From positions 1 to 64,000 of the forward strand of contig WRAN01000007.1 of assembly GCA_009780185.1 (NCBI GenBank): a stretch of DNA of 64,000 nucleotides. Reading direction: 5' to 3'. The notes beneath the pieces are model-generated. The model was not told where the DNA came from. It did not search any database and saw nothing but the letters and a program-made list of their open reading frames with translations. Every line of letters starts with the position of its first letter. Within the stretch, counting starts at the first letter, position 1. The translations under genes and the position numbers were made by a program. Positions 6,690 through 15,771 of the stretch are shown here, one piece after another. The DNA comes from Defluviitaleaceae bacterium. GTDB lineage: Bacteria; Bacillota; Clostridia; Lachnospirales; WQUN01.

Positions 6690-8383
6690 TGAAACATTTA
6701 AAAATAGTGGCTAGAAAGCACACAGCACTTATTGCCGTGTTTATTGTGATGGGGCTTGTTTGGACTTTTTTACAAAATTTTGTGCCCCTTTATTTTCAGA
6801 CTGTTGTGGACAATTTTACCGATGGCTCTTTGTCGGTTGCTAATATCGTCGTGTATGGCGTGGCTTTGCTGGGGCTTTATATCATGGGTTATCTGACAAA
6901 TTATCCGTGGGATAAGCTGTCACGAAGCATAGCCCAGAGCTTGAAACTCACTGCACTTCGTAAAATCTCTGTCATTGATTATCAGACATATACAAAACTC
7001 GGCACAGGCTCCCTTATACAGCGGATAGAAAATGGGGCTTCTGCTGGCAAGAGTATTCTTTTTGATTTTTATTTACGCCTTATTGGTGAGCTATTGCCTT
7101 CGATGATTTTTAGTATCGTTTTCGTCTTTATTATCAATCGGACAGTTATGGCGGTGATTGTATTGGGATACCTTATTGTATTTGCCGTATCCAATCTTTT
7201 GCTGAAAATACTGTACAAAGTCAAGGAGCGTATTCTTGTAAACGAGGAAAGGTTTAATCATTTCCTTGTGCGCGGCTTTATGGAAATGGTAACATTTCGC
7301 ATCAATCGCCGCTTTAACAGGGAGATCCAAAAGGCAAAAGATGCTTCACAAGAGATCGTATCTTCGGCGGTAAAGATACGGATGGTTCATGAAGCTTTCT
7401 TTACAATTTTCGCAATCCTGGTGGGATTTGTTAAAATCGGCATCATCATTTATGGCTGGAATACTGGCGCACTCACTATTGGGCAGATTGTGGCTCTCAT
7501 GCTACTTGTAGACAATGCCTATCAACCCATTGCTATTTTCAACGTGGATTATGTAGCGTACAAGTTGGATAAAATCGCCTTTGCCCGCTATACACAGTTC
7601 CTTGACGGCAAAGAGGATAGCCGACTTTTACAAGGAGATACCGTTTCCACGCTTGAAGGAAGCATTTCTTTTTCAGAGGTCAGCTTTAACTATGGCGAAC
7701 GTGAAATCTTTACCAATTTTAATTTAAACATTGAAAAAGGCAAAAACACAGCCTTCGTAGGCGAAAGCGGATCGGGGAAATCTACAGCAGTAAGGCTTAT
7801 GGCAGGGTTATTGCAACCCAGCAAAGGTACTATCACTGTGGATAACTTTGATCTAAACAAAACCAACCTAAACAGCTACTACAAGCACATCGCATACCTA
7901 CAACAAGAGCCGTCGGTGTTTGACGGTACACTAAGGGAGAACCTTGTATTTGACGAAACAGTTGACAATGCCCAATTAATAAACGCCATAGCAAAGGCAG
8001 GCCTGGACGGATTGTTTGCCAAGCTTGAAAAGGGGCTAGACACACCACTAGGGGAAAAAGGCATCAGTCTATCAGGCGGAGAACGCCAACAACTAGCCCT
8101 AGCACGCTTATGGTTCTCAAAAGCCCAAATTGTAATTCTAGACGAAGCAACCTCGGCCATAGACAACCTAACAGAAGAATCCGTAATAAAAAACGTAATG
8201 AAAGAACTAGAAGGAAAAACTGTAATAGCCGTAGCCCACCGCCTAGATTCAATAAAAACTTTCGACAAAATACTCCTATTCCAAGACGGCCAAATAACTG
8301 AACAAGGCAATTTCACAGACCTACTAAACAAACAGCAATCATTTTACGACCTATACAACAGAGCACAACAAAACATAAATTAA
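6689..8383 (+). CDS. ABC exporter, fused membrane and ATPase domains
   Basis: This 564-aa half-transporter probably works as a dimer in the cytoplasmic membrane. The N-terminal ABC membrane domain (about residues 10-300) has six hydrophobic segments. The ATPase domain (about 330-560) shows Walker A GESGSGKST, Q-loop YLQQEPSVFDG, signature LSGGERQQ, Walker B VILDEAT and an H-loop AHRLDS. Substrate is unknown; relatives export drugs, lipids or peptides. The GTG at 6689 has AGGAG 7 nt upstream, while the ATG at 6683 is only 1 nt from it. The leader may fold over this start. Third-position usage changes sharply near base 7850, from T-rich codons to A/C-ending codons. Confidence 0.85.
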   Translation: MKHLKIVARKHTALIAVFIVMGLVWTFLQNFVPLYFQTVVDNFTDGSLSVANIVVYGVALLGLYIMGYLTNYPWDKLSRSIAQSLKLTALRKISVIDYQTYTKLGTGSLIQRIENGASAGKSILFDFYLRLIGELLPSMIFSIVFVFIINRTVMAVIVLGYLIVFAVSNLLLKILYKVKERILVNEERFNHFLVRGFMEMVTFRINRRFNREIQKAKDASQEIVSSAVKIRMVHEAFFTIFAILVGFVKIGIIIYGWNTGALTIGQIVALMLLVDNAYQPIAIFNVDYVAYKLDKIAFARYTQFLDGKEDSRLLQGDTVSTLEGSISFSEVSFNYGEREIFTNFNLNIEKGKNTAFVGESGSGKSTAVRLMAGLLQPSKGTITVDNFDLNKTNLNSYYKHIAYLQQEPSVFDGTLRENLVFDETVDNAQLINAIAKAGLDGLFAKLEKGLDTPLGEKGISLSGGERQQLALARLWFSKAQIVILDEATSAIDNLTEESVIKNVMKELEGKTVIAVAHRLDSIKTFDKILLFQDGQITEQGNFTDLLNKQQSFYDLYNRAQQNIN

Positions 8384-8414
8384 CCGCAATCGCTTAACCC
8401 AAAGGAGAATTGGC

Positions 8415-10676
8415 TTGAAAAAACATCTTATAGGTTTGGCAATTCTTATTATGGCAATAGGGTTTATAACATTTATTATAATCTGGAATACAATCCCAGA
8501 AACCGAACTGCCTTACATGCCCATTGCATCAGACAGCGAAACGTCTCCTTATGAAAATGAACTTGATATATCTGCTCAATATACAGACAATGATGAGTTT
8601 GAGACGCCTTCTTATGACACCGCTCCTCTAGTAGAGCCAGAGACTGTTTGGCGGGCTTTGTCCGAGTATATCCCCGCTCATCTAACCTATGTAGAGCAAC
8701 TAGTCGCTTTAACCGACTACGCCATCAATAGACTCCACTGGGCGCAAGAAGAGGGCAGCAATATCCGAACCGGCAGGCATACCTATGTAGACATGATTAT
8801 TTTTGATGCCGCTATTCGAGAAAGCCAAGACTTGATGGCAGAGGTCGGAGTCGACTTAATCGATGCGATCGCACAAGAAAGCATCGCCGCTTTACTTCGC
8901 TCCATAGAGAATTTCCGTAACGCAATAATTGACCCTGATGGTAAATACCGTCCTTTTTTGGAAACCATCGCATATGGCGAAGATACCCCACAAAAACACT
9001 ACCTGCGAGCCGCTTGGATTGCAACAGTTTTGAACATAGACTGGCCATCTGTAGATGCCCGAGGGACAACCCCAGAACATGTAGATTTACAAAAATACGA
9101 ACTGCGTAAGCGCTTCGATGAGATTGCGGACTTGGGATTCAACGCAGTGGTATTTCAAATAAGCCCCACAGGAGACGCATTTTTCAATTCAACAATTTCC
9201 CCATGGGCGGCATGGCTTACAGGGGAAACGAACTTTACAGGGGTGCTAGTTGATTCGCAAGGTGTAGCGTTTGACCCGCTGGAGTATACGATAGAGCTAG
9301 CCCGCGCCAGGAATATTGAGGTTCACGCATGGTTAAATCCATATCGAATTACCCACACTGTAGGTAATTATCGCGATATTATTTTGTCCTCCACCGGAGA
9401 GCATGTCACTAGCTTAGAGCAAATAAGGCAGGAATGGGCTCAAATTCCCGGTACAGCATTTTATCTCTTTGGAGATTATGTAAAAATAGGTGAGAATCGT
9501 TACGTTGTAGACCCCGCCACACCCGGGGTTCGTGACTGGATTGTCCGGCGAGTTTTGGAAGTAGTAAATAATTACGATATTGATGCAGTTCATTTTGACG
9601 ATTATTTCTACCCCGAAAACTTCCCTATCGCAGATACCTTCGCCCGATACAACACCCCGGAACACAATCAGATATCAAGGATAGCCTTTCCAGATACAAC
9701 ACAAGGCAGAGCGGATTGGCGCAGAGAAAATACCGAAATGATGGTCCGCGATGTACAAGCGGCCGTCAGGGACGCGGCACCCTGGGTCAAGTTTGGCATA
9801 AGCCCAGGCGGCGTATGGAAATCAGCTCCGGAAGGCAGCACCGGACTAGACGGCGGTGGGTACGATTCCGGTACAGGTTCTCGCTCCACAACCACTTGGT
9901 CCAACTACAATACTTCATTTGCGGATACCCGAAGATGGGTAATTGAAAACCTTATCGACTATCTTACCCCACAAATTTATTGGGATTGGACACATAATAC
10001 AGCACCTTACGGAATAATCGCTGAATGGTGGGCCAGGCTATTTAATGACTTCGGCCCAGATGGTCATCTGCGCAACTCTTATGGAGAGTATACTAACGCT
10101 CAATTATTCATAGGTGTCGGTTTGTATCGTATGGATAATCTTTATCGCTCGGCAACAGTCAATGTACCGTATAAATGGCGCAATACACCAGGATTCGAAT
10201 ATGAGGGTATGCGTACTCTGTTACGCCAAGAAGCTTATAACTTAGGGCATCCCAATATCAACGGCTCGATGTTTTTTTCTCAAAATCAAATGCAGCCTGG
10301 CCGAGGACATGGAATGAGAGACACGATGGAAACCCTACGAAGCAGCATGTGGCGATATCCCGCCCTTGTACCCCCCATGCCCCATTTAGGAGGCAGTGCA
10401 CCCTCCCGTCCAGCCAATGTAATAATAGAGGGCAATTTCATTTCCTGGGAGAATACAGAAACCAGCACATGTCAGCTTATAACACCCCGGTACTTTGTAA
10501 TCTACCGCTCCATTTACGAACCAATTAATACTAACAACCCTGCCAACATATTGGCTATTGTACCGGCACAACCAGGGCAAACATACTACTCATGGGAAAT
10601 CCCTGAAGGTACAGACAATTATCACTTTGCAATAACTGCCGTCAACCGGCTTCATGACGAAAGCCAGCCAGGGTAA
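8415..10676 (+). CDS. GHL10-type glycoside hydrolase-like exported protein
   Basis: This 753-aa protein has an uncleaved or cleavable N-terminal hydrophobic signal (LIGLAILIMAIGFITFIIIW), an acidic linker and a helical region. From about residue 195 to 510 follows a PF02638/DUF187-like (GHL10, YddW family) barrel: RAAWIATVLNIDWPS, FNAVVFQISPTGDAFF, HAWLNPYRIT, VDPATPGVRDWIVRRVLEV and DAVHFDDYFYPE. The C-terminus (about 660-753) resembles a fibronectin-type III fold. The family is thought to act on cell-wall or exopolysaccharide, but its substrate is not established. The TTG start has AAAGGAG 7 nt upstream. It follows the exporter by 31 bp and may share its transcript. It meets the next gene tail to tail. 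Confidence 0.8.
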   Translation: MKKHLIGLAILIMAIGFITFIIIWNTIPETELPYMPIASDSETSPYENELDISAQYTDNDEFETPSYDTAPLVEPETVWRALSEYIPAHLTYVEQLVALTDYAINRLHWAQEEGSNIRTGRHTYVDMIIFDAAIRESQDLMAEVGVDLIDAIAQESIAALLRSIENFRNAIIDPDGKYRPFLETIAYGEDTPQKHYLRAAWIATVLNIDWPSVDARGTTPEHVDLQKYELRKRFDEIADLGFNAVVFQISPTGDAFFNSTISPWAAWLTGETNFTGVLVDSQGVAFDPLEYTIELARARNIEVHAWLNPYRITHTVGNYRDIILSSTGEHVTSLEQIRQEWAQIPGTAFYLFGDYVKIGENRYVVDPATPGVRDWIVRRVLEVVNNYDIDAVHFDDYFYPENFPIADTFARYNTPEHNQISRIAFPDTTQGRADWRRENTEMMVRDVQAAVRDAAPWVKFGISPGGVWKSAPEGSTGLDGGGYDSGTGSRSTTTWSNYNTSFADTRRWVIENLIDYLTPQIYWDWTHNTAPYGIIAEWWARLFNDFGPDGHLRNSYGEYTNAQLFIGVGLYRMDNLYRSATVNVPYKWRNTPGFEYEGMRTLLRQEAYNLGHPNINGSMFFSQNQMQPGRGHGMRDTMETLRSSMWRYPALVPPMPHLGGSAPSRPANVIIEGNFISWENTETSTCQLITPRYFVIYRSIYEPINTNNPANILAIVPAQPGQTYYSWEIPEGTDNYHFAITAVNRLHDESQPG

Positions 10677-10684
10677 CGCACAAA

Positions 10685-11740
10685 CTAATGAGTCATAACC
10701 CAAATAGCTCGAGCCTCAGCATCCCAGCTGACCCGAAACCCCATTAGCTCTGCCATCTCTGCCAACATAAAAAAGTTACTACCATCAATATGATAAGCCC
10801 GAGGCCGTATCCGAACTCCATCTAAGAACATATCAGCCTGAGTAGGGGTAGCCAACCAAGCCTCACCCGTTACAGCGCTCATCTCATCCCCATTAGGCCA
10901 ATACCGCTCTCCGGTAACAATGAAAATCCCATTATTGACTCCATCCCATCCAAGGTTAAACTCCACAGCACTACCATTCAAAGCAAAGGCCAAATCCCGA
11001 AGCCGGAAATAGTTATGCCCATTAATATGAAAGGCAGGAAAATCCACAACAACCCCATCAATAAACACAGTAGCCTCAGTAGGAGCAGCGATAGCCGGCT
11101 CACGGCTTTCTACAGGTCCTGGAGAAGAAATAGGAGCAGGAGAAGGAGAATGTGTAGCTACAGGTGTAGGTAACGGCTCTGGGGTCGAGGTCGGCGTCGG
11201 CTCTGGAGCCGGACTAAGCATTTCAAAATATCTCTGAGCAGCAAGTATCACATCCCGGTAAACCGGAAGCCTTGTATTATGAGTAGTGCTACCATAAAAA
11301 TGCAAACAAACATGCCCCGTCATACCGTTGCCAGCCACAGTCTCCTGGGCATGACCCACACTATGTATAGCTGCAGAAAAAGTCCGATTCCCTACAGTGA
11401 CCCAAACAGGCCGCCCACTCCAAGTGGCCACCCCGCCAAAACTCTCCATCAAACGCGCAGTATCCCCAGCAGAAATAGGCTCAACATCAGCATGGTTCCC
11501 ATTAGACATACTAAGCACATAATAATAAATCCCCGTACCAATATCCAAAACCCTGAAAGGTTCCCGCAGCGTAATCAGATCCCGAATCTCATCCCAGTGA
11601 GCCAACTCCACAGGATAGGGCACCGCAACCCCTGGCAAACCCTCAAATGGAGTCATCCCCTGCACCTCAGTCCTAAAACCCAGCCCTCCAAGTGAAAGCA
11701 TCAAAGCCAACATAAATACCAAAAATCGTACTTTCCTCAT
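10685..11740 (-). CDS. Exported protein with Pro/Thr linker and stalk-like domain
   Basis: This 351-aa protein has a signal peptide (VRFLVFMLALMLSLGGLGF). The globular part (about residues 40-165) ends in a His/Cys-rich segment, GHAQETVAGNGMTGHVCLHF, and GSTTHN, a pattern I recall from clostridial wall-associated proteins. A Pro/Thr/Ser linker (about 178-215) leads to a C-terminal copper amine oxidase N-domain-like (stalk) region with two similar halves: FPAFHINGHNYFRLRDLAFA and PRAYHIDGSNFFMLAEMAEL. Both the wall location and the possible metal site are inference. The ATG follows GGAGGT. Convergent stops leave only 8 bp to the GHL10 gene and no terminator between. Confidence 0.6.
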   Translation of the reverse strand: MRKVRFLVFMLALMLSLGGLGFRTEVQGMTPFEGLPGVAVPYPVELAHWDEIRDLITLREPFRVLDIGTGIYYYVLSMSNGNHADVEPISAGDTARLMESFGGVATWSGRPVWVTVGNRTFSAAIHSVGHAQETVAGNGMTGHVCLHFYGSTTHNTRLPVYRDVILAAQRYFEMLSPAPEPTPTSTPEPLPTPVATHSPSPAPISSPGPVESREPAIAAPTEATVFIDGVVVDFPAFHINGHNYFRLRDLAFALNGSAVEFNLGWDGVNNGIFIVTGERYWPNGDEMSAVTGEAWLATPTQADMFLDGVRIRPRAYHIDGSNFFMLAEMAELMGFRVSWDAEARAIWVMTH

Positions 11741-11864
11741 TATCCATACCTCCGATTATACGAGATACAGAGAATTTATCACACGATCTGACAAGGAACA
11801 ACATAATTTTACAATTGTTAGTAAACCGTAATCAAATAACAGTGCACCGTAATTAGATGTATAA

Positions 11865-12341
11865 CTAAATCTCCATTTTCATAATAATAAATTTATTCAT
11901 GAAAAAAGAATTGGTAACCTCCCTATCAATATAAAATCCAGCCCGCTTATATGTCTTAATAGCCCTTTCATTAAAGACAGCAACAGATAGTCGAAACTTC
12001 CCAGTGCCAAACCGCTCAGAAACAAAGCTTATCCCCGCAGCAAAAAAATATTTACCAAACCCCTGGCCACATAAATCAGGCCTCAATCCTAATCCAATGT
12101 CCATGTACTCATCACAATAAACACCCTCTTCCACAGTGGGCACCCGTGCGTCATCCCCGAAACTATAATATCCAATCATCTCCCCATCCGAGCCAATACA
12201 AACAAAATGCGTGCCATCCATATACCCGCTCGCATCTCCATCGCGATTGTCGTAAAATGAATACTCACCATCATATTTCCACTGAGTAATAACCTCCGCG
12301 TACTCCTCAGTCATTTCCATAATGCGAATCTTATTCATCAT
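11865..12341 (-). CDS. GNAT-family N-acetyltransferase
   Basis: This 158-aa protein has the GNAT layout: MNKIRIMEMTEEYAEVITQW at the N-terminus, a central beta strand followed by LGLRPDLCGQGFGKYFFAA (acetyl-CoA binding R/Q-x-x-G-x-G/A variant), and SVAVFNERAIKTYKRAGFYI. It transfers an acetyl group from acetyl-CoA to an unknown amine. I chose the ATG at 12341, which has GGAGG 8 nt upstream, and not the ORF-extending ATG at 12407. It has its own promoter and is separated from the upstream zinc-ribbon gene by a terminator. Confidence 0.85.
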   Translation of the reverse strand: MMNKIRIMEMTEEYAEVITQWKYDGEYSFYDNRDGDASGYMDGTHFVCIGSDGEMIGYYSFGDDARVPTVEEGVYCDEYMDIGLGLRPDLCGQGFGKYFFAAGISFVSERFGTGKFRLSVAVFNERAIKTYKRAGFYIDREVTNSFFMNKFIIMKMEI

Positions 12342-12378
12342 AAGTCCATCCTCCATAAAATATAGTCCACTGAGTAGA

Positions 12379-12407
12379 ATTATGAAGCAAGCATACTGTA
12401 AAAGCAA
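12379..12407 (-). promoter_or_regulatory. Promoter of the GNAT gene
   Basis: TTGCTT (12407-12402) and CATAAT (12384-12379) are separated by 17 bp on the minus strand, between the upstream terminator and the GNAT start. The -35 matches four of six and the -10 five of six. Confidence 0.5.
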
Positions 12408-12421
12408 CTACCTATAACACA

Positions 12422-12450
12422 AAAAACGCTTCTATAATAGAAGCGTTTTT
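12422..12450. terminator. Palindromic terminator between zinc-ribbon gene and GNAT gene
   Basis: A perfect 12-bp palindrome, AAAAACGCTTCT (12422-12433) with AGAAGCGTTTTT (12439-12450), has a 5-nt loop. T5-T6 follow on either strand. It lies about 70 bp past the zinc-ribbon gene stop. Confidence 0.85.
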
Positions 12451-12517
12451 ATCATATAATTTTCCAATTTTGGTAATAATTTAACAGTTTCATAAGAAAG
12501 CGAAAATCGCAAGTCGC

Positions 12518-13165
12518 CTACCAGATAAATCTAAACCAGTTAAACCACATCCATCCGCTATTCATGAAGCTAACAGTATAACTAAGAGCAAGGAGTGTAC
12601 CAATAATAGAGGCAATCAACCCAGCAGTACGTAAACCACCTCGATATCCTTCGTTTTTAGACATCACAGCCAGTACAATCCCAATAACACCAAAGATTAC
12701 ATCAATAACAGGAATAGGCAGCCACATAGCAACAATACCAAAAATCAAAGACATAATAGCCTTGGTTTGCCCGGCTTGGCTCCTATTAACTCCTCCATAA
12801 TTATAAGGCATGTGGTTTCCACCAAAACCCGGGCCACCATGAAAACCTTGACCACTGTTGAAGCCCTGGCCACTATTAAATGTCTGATTAAAGTTCTGAT
12901 CATGGCCATGATTGGCTCCATGATTGCCTTGTGGCCCTCCAGAAGAAAACCCCTTAGCGGTACCACAGTTAGGACAATGCGTCCCCATCTCAAATGCCAA
13001 GTTAAGCCCACAAATAGAGCAAATATCCGGAGCCCCTTGAAAACCGGGATTAGGATTAGGATTGCTACCCCCACCACCGGAAGTCATAGCCCGAACCGTG
13101 CCGCAACTAGGACAATGAGTCCCTCTTTCACCAGATAAATTATATCCACAGCCAGAACAAAACAT
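12518..13165 (-). CDS. Double zinc-ribbon, DUF4190-like membrane protein
   Basis: The 215-aa product has two N-terminal zinc ribbons, MFCSGCGYNLSGERGTHCPS with CG, and ICSICGLNLAFEMGTHCPN with CG. A low-complexity Gly/Asn/His/Phe region (about residues 75-130) follows. Then come two hydrophobic helices (MSLIFGIVAMWLPIPVIDVI and GVIGIVLAVMS, then LIASIIGTLLALSYTVSFM) of the DUF4190 type. The flexible region could link a cytosolic zinc module to the membrane. Function is unknown. The ATG follows GGAGG and a good promoter lies upstream. Confidence 0.65.
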   Translation of the reverse strand: MFCSGCGYNLSGERGTHCPSCGTVRAMTSGGGGSNPNPNPGFQGAPDICSICGLNLAFEMGTHCPNCGTAKGFSSGGPQGNHGANHGHDQNFNQTFNSGQGFNSGQGFHGGPGFGGNHMPYNYGGVNRSQAGQTKAIMSLIFGIVAMWLPIPVIDVIFGVIGIVLAVMSKNEGYRGGLRTAGLIASIIGTLLALSYTVSFMNSGWMWFNWFRFIW

Positions 13166-13196
13166 ATTAAACCTCCATAATCTAAGTAATAACGCA

Positions 13197-13225
13197 AATA
13201 TAGCACACCCTTAAACCCATTGCAA
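13197..13225 (-). promoter_or_regulatory. Promoter of the zinc-ribbon membrane protein gene
   Basis: TTGCAA (13225-13220) and TATATT (13202-13197) are 17 bp apart on the minus strand, about 32 bp before the ATG. Confidence 0.6.
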
Positions 13226-13357
13226 TTAGCACGCGATCACTAATCAGTATATGGGTTCCTAATTAGGGCACATTATAAAGCTCACCAACAATAATATACG
13301 AAGAAATAAGAAAACAGTTTAACAGTGTCCATTCCACATATTCACGTGGAAAACCAC

Positions 13358-13386
13358 AAAAAAAACCGCAAGCACCAGCTCACGGT
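13358..13386 (-). terminator. Terminator of the ribosomal protein operon
   Basis: ACCGTGAGC and GCTTGCGGT on the minus strand form a 9-bp stem with two G-U pairs, followed by eight T. It lies about 30 bp past the rplQ stop. A second small hairpin (TTCCAC/GTGGAA) lies just beyond. Confidence 0.8.
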
Positions 13387-13414
13387 TTCAATATCAATAT
13401 TTAGTTAACACAGC

Positions 13415-13951
13415 TTACACAAGTTCCAATAAAACCATCTCAGCAGCATCCCCACGGCGTGGCCCCATCTTAATCATACGGGTATATCCGCCATTACGAT
13501 CCGCATACCGCGGTGCCCATTTATCAAACATAAGCCCCGCCATATCCACTGCCTTAGATTCACTACGCATACGTCTCTTATCTTCAGGAGTCTTAGTAAC
13601 GGGATAAAGCACACTAAGAATCTTCCGGCGAGCAGCAAGCCTAGATGGTTCATCTTTCTTGATTTCTTTTTCAACTTCATTATAGACAGTAATCTTACGG
13701 CCATTGACTTCATTCTTAATCCGCTTACCATCCCTGTCTTTCTGAGGTACCTTAGCGGTAACAGTCACGGTTGTAAAATTATCTTTTTCCTTCACTGCCA
13801 ATGTAATCAGCTTCTCAGCAATACGGCGCACTTCTTTAGCACGAGTCTCAGTGGTTTGAATCTTACCATGATATATAAGCTGAGTAGCAAGGCTGCGAAG
13901 CATAGCCTTTCGCTGACTAGAAGTACGTCCTAATTTCCGATAACCAGGCAT
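13415..13951 (-). CDS. rplQ: 50S ribosomal protein L17
   Basis: L17 is the last gene of the alpha operon. The N-terminus ([20 protein letters not shown]) and C-terminus ([20 protein letters not shown]) are typical. At 178 aa it is clearly longer than the usual 110-130. The extra residues form a charged insert near residues 58-100 ([18 protein letters not shown] and [10 protein letters not shown]). Long L17 variants occur in some Clostridia. A GC-rich hairpin repeat lies between it and rpoA and ends just before its SD. Confidence 0.96.
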   Translation of the reverse strand: MPGYRKLGRTSSQRKAMLRSLATQLIYHGKIQTTETRAKEVRRIAEKLITLAVKEKDNFTTVTVTAKVPQKDRDGKRIKNEVNGRKITVYNEVEKEIKKDEPSRLAARRKILSVLYPVTKTPEDKRRMRSESKAVDMAGLMFDKWAPRYADRNGGYTRMIKMGPRRGDAAEMVLLELV

Positions 13952-13968
13952 ACCTATTCTCCTTTCGA

Positions 13969-14060
13969 ATGGGGCTCCGCCCCAAACCCCGCCACGTCGC
14001 AGGGGAAACCCCTGCGGCGCTTCCTCAGCTTTGCTTGCGGAGCCGCGCTTTGCGCGGCAA
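13969..14060 (-). repeat. GC-rich triple-hairpin repeat, copy 1 (rpoA-rplQ gap)
   Basis: Three hairpins follow one another: GGGGCTCCGCCCC, GCAGGGG/CCCCTGC and CCGCGCTTTGCGCGG. A homologous copy with the same order lies at 15772-15865 between rpsK and rpsD. In both places the element sits directly upstream of the SD of the next gene (rplQ, rpsD), which suggests a defined insertion or functional position. Confidence 0.7.
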
Positions 14061-14077
14061 TTTATTCAGATAATAAA

Positions 14078-15031
14078 TTACTCTTCAGAAGGCGTAAGAG
14101 CAAGACCCAAATCCGCCATCTTATTTAACACTTCTTCCAAGGACTTGCGCCCAAGGTTACGCACCTTCATCATATCCTCTTCGGTCTTATTAGCCAAATC
14201 TTCAACCGAATTAATTCCAGCACGTTTTAAGCAGTTATATGAACGCACCGATAAATCAAGCTCTTCGATGCTCATTTCCATCATCTTTTCCCGCTGACTC
14301 TCTTCCCTGTCCACTGCTACCTCTGAATTGTCTATTCTATCAGACAAATCAACAAATAATGCAAAATGCTCGGACAAAATCCGCGCTCCTAAACACAAAG
14401 CCTCGCTAGGAGTAAGGGTGCCATTGGTGGTGACCTCAATAGTCAGCTTATCGTAGTCTGTAACATCACCGATACGAGTTTGGTCAACAAGAAAATTAAC
14501 CTTTCTAACCGGTGTAAAGATAGAATCTATAGGTATCAAACCAATCGCGTGATCAGCACTTTTGTTTTTATCAGCACCAACATATCCTTGACCTTTTTTA
14601 ATGGTCATTTCAATATAAAGTTTGGCATCGTCACCATCTAAGGTAGCTATTATAAGCTCAGGGTTCATAACCTCAATATCCGCATCAAACTTTATATCTC
14701 CAGCAGTAACTACACAAGTACCGCTAGCCTCTATTATAGCCGTCTTAGGCTCAAAGCCGTCACCGCTATGCTTAAGAGCCAGGTTTTTAAGGTTTAGCAC
14801 TATCTCGGTAATATCTTCTTTAACTCCAGGCAAGTGGCTAAACTCATGCAACACGCCATCTACACGGATATTGCTAACAGCAGCCCCTGGAAGGCTCGAT
14901 AATAAAACCCTCCGCAAGGAGTTACCCAAAGTAGTACCAAAACCTCTGCCCAACTGGTCGATTACAAATCGCCCAAAGGTCACATTCTTGGCTTCTAAAA
15001 TTTCAATACGAGGTTTTTCTAAATCTAGCAC
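14078..15031 (-). CDS. rpoA: RNA polymerase alpha subunit
   Basis: The 317-aa protein shows the N-terminal assembly domain ([34 protein letters not shown]) and the C-terminal DNA-binding domain ([38 protein letters not shown]). I chose the GTG at 15031 because GGGAGG lies 10 nt upstream; the TTG at 15058 would place that SD inside the gene. It is in its normal place between rpsD and rplQ. Confidence 0.97.
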   Translation of the reverse strand: MLDLEKPRIEILEAKNVTFGRFVIDQLGRGFGTTLGNSLRRVLLSSLPGAAVSNIRVDGVLHEFSHLPGVKEDITEIVLNLKNLALKHSGDGFEPKTAIIEASGTCVVTAGDIKFDADIEVMNPELIIATLDGDDAKLYIEMTIKKGQGYVGADKNKSADHAIGLIPIDSIFTPVRKVNFLVDQTRIGDVTDYDKLTIEVTTNGTLTPSEALCLGARILSEHFALFVDLSDRIDNSEVAVDREESQREKMMEMSIEELDLSVRSYNCLKRAGINSVEDLANKTEEDMMKVRNLGRKSLEEVLNKMADLGLALTPSEE

Positions 15032-15128
15032 GCTTCCGCAAACCTCCCTCTCGTACAACCGTCATTATATATAACTCTAAACATAAGTATCTCATAAACA
15101 TCTGTCGCAATTTGCCAAACAGTGGAAA

Positions 15129-15758
15129 TTACTTATTAGAATAGAATTCAACGATGAGTGTCTCACGCACGTCTGTAGTAATCTGTGCACGAGTAGGCAC
15201 AGCATTGATTACACCCTTTAGCTCTGCATAATCGCTGTTAAGCCACTCAGGTACGGCACGTCTGTCTGTAACAGCAAGGATGTCTTTAAAACGATCCATG
15301 CCACGCGATTTTTCCCTTACCTGAATAACATCTCCAACCTTAACTTGATAAGAAGGTATATTAACTCTCTTGCCATTTACTGTCACAAGGTTATGCCTTA
15401 CAACCTGACGCGCTTCAGTTCTTGAGCGGCCAAGACCCATACGATAAACAACATTATCAAGCCTAAGCTCAAGTTGTCTAAGCAGGTTTTCACCGGTAAT
15501 ACCGGGGGTATTGGCAGCTATATCAAAATACTTACGGAATTGGCTCTCAAGCACGCCGTAAATCCTTTTTGTTTTTTGCTTTTCTCTTAACATCTGCCCA
15601 TAACCAGAAAGCTTCTTTCTGGATGTACCATGTTGACCAGGCGCGGTGGGGCGCTTGCTAACAGGGCAGGAATTTTTTGCGCATTTCTCGCCTTTTAAGA
15701 ACAGCTTTTCGCCCTCTCTGCGGCAGAGTCTGCAAACAGGCCCAATATATCTCGCCAT
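15129..15758 (-). CDS. rpsD: 30S ribosomal protein S4
   Basis: This 209-aa primary assembly protein binds 16S rRNA. It carries the four-cysteine zinc motif (CRLCRREGEKLFLKGEKC, then C-P) of the C+ type and an S4 RNA-binding domain (LRQLELRLDNVVYRMGLG and ARQVVRHNLVTVNGKRVNI). The ATG at 15758 follows AAGGAGG. The longer reading from 15791 starts inside the GC-rich repeat and is rejected. Confidence 0.97.
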   Translation of the reverse strand: MARYIGPVCRLCRREGEKLFLKGEKCAKNSCPVSKRPTAPGQHGTSRKKLSGYGQMLREKQKTKRIYGVLESQFRKYFDIAANTPGITGENLLRQLELRLDNVVYRMGLGRSRTEARQVVRHNLVTVNGKRVNIPSYQVKVGDVIQVREKSRGMDRFKDILAVTDRRAVPEWLNSDYAELKGVINAVPTRAQITTDVRETLIVEFYSNK

Positions 15759-15771
15759 ATTCGTCCTCCTT

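Noticed and set aside
11279-11695. 138-aa plus-strand frame
   Set aside because: Antisense to the exported stalk-domain gene; open only because of its skewed third positions.
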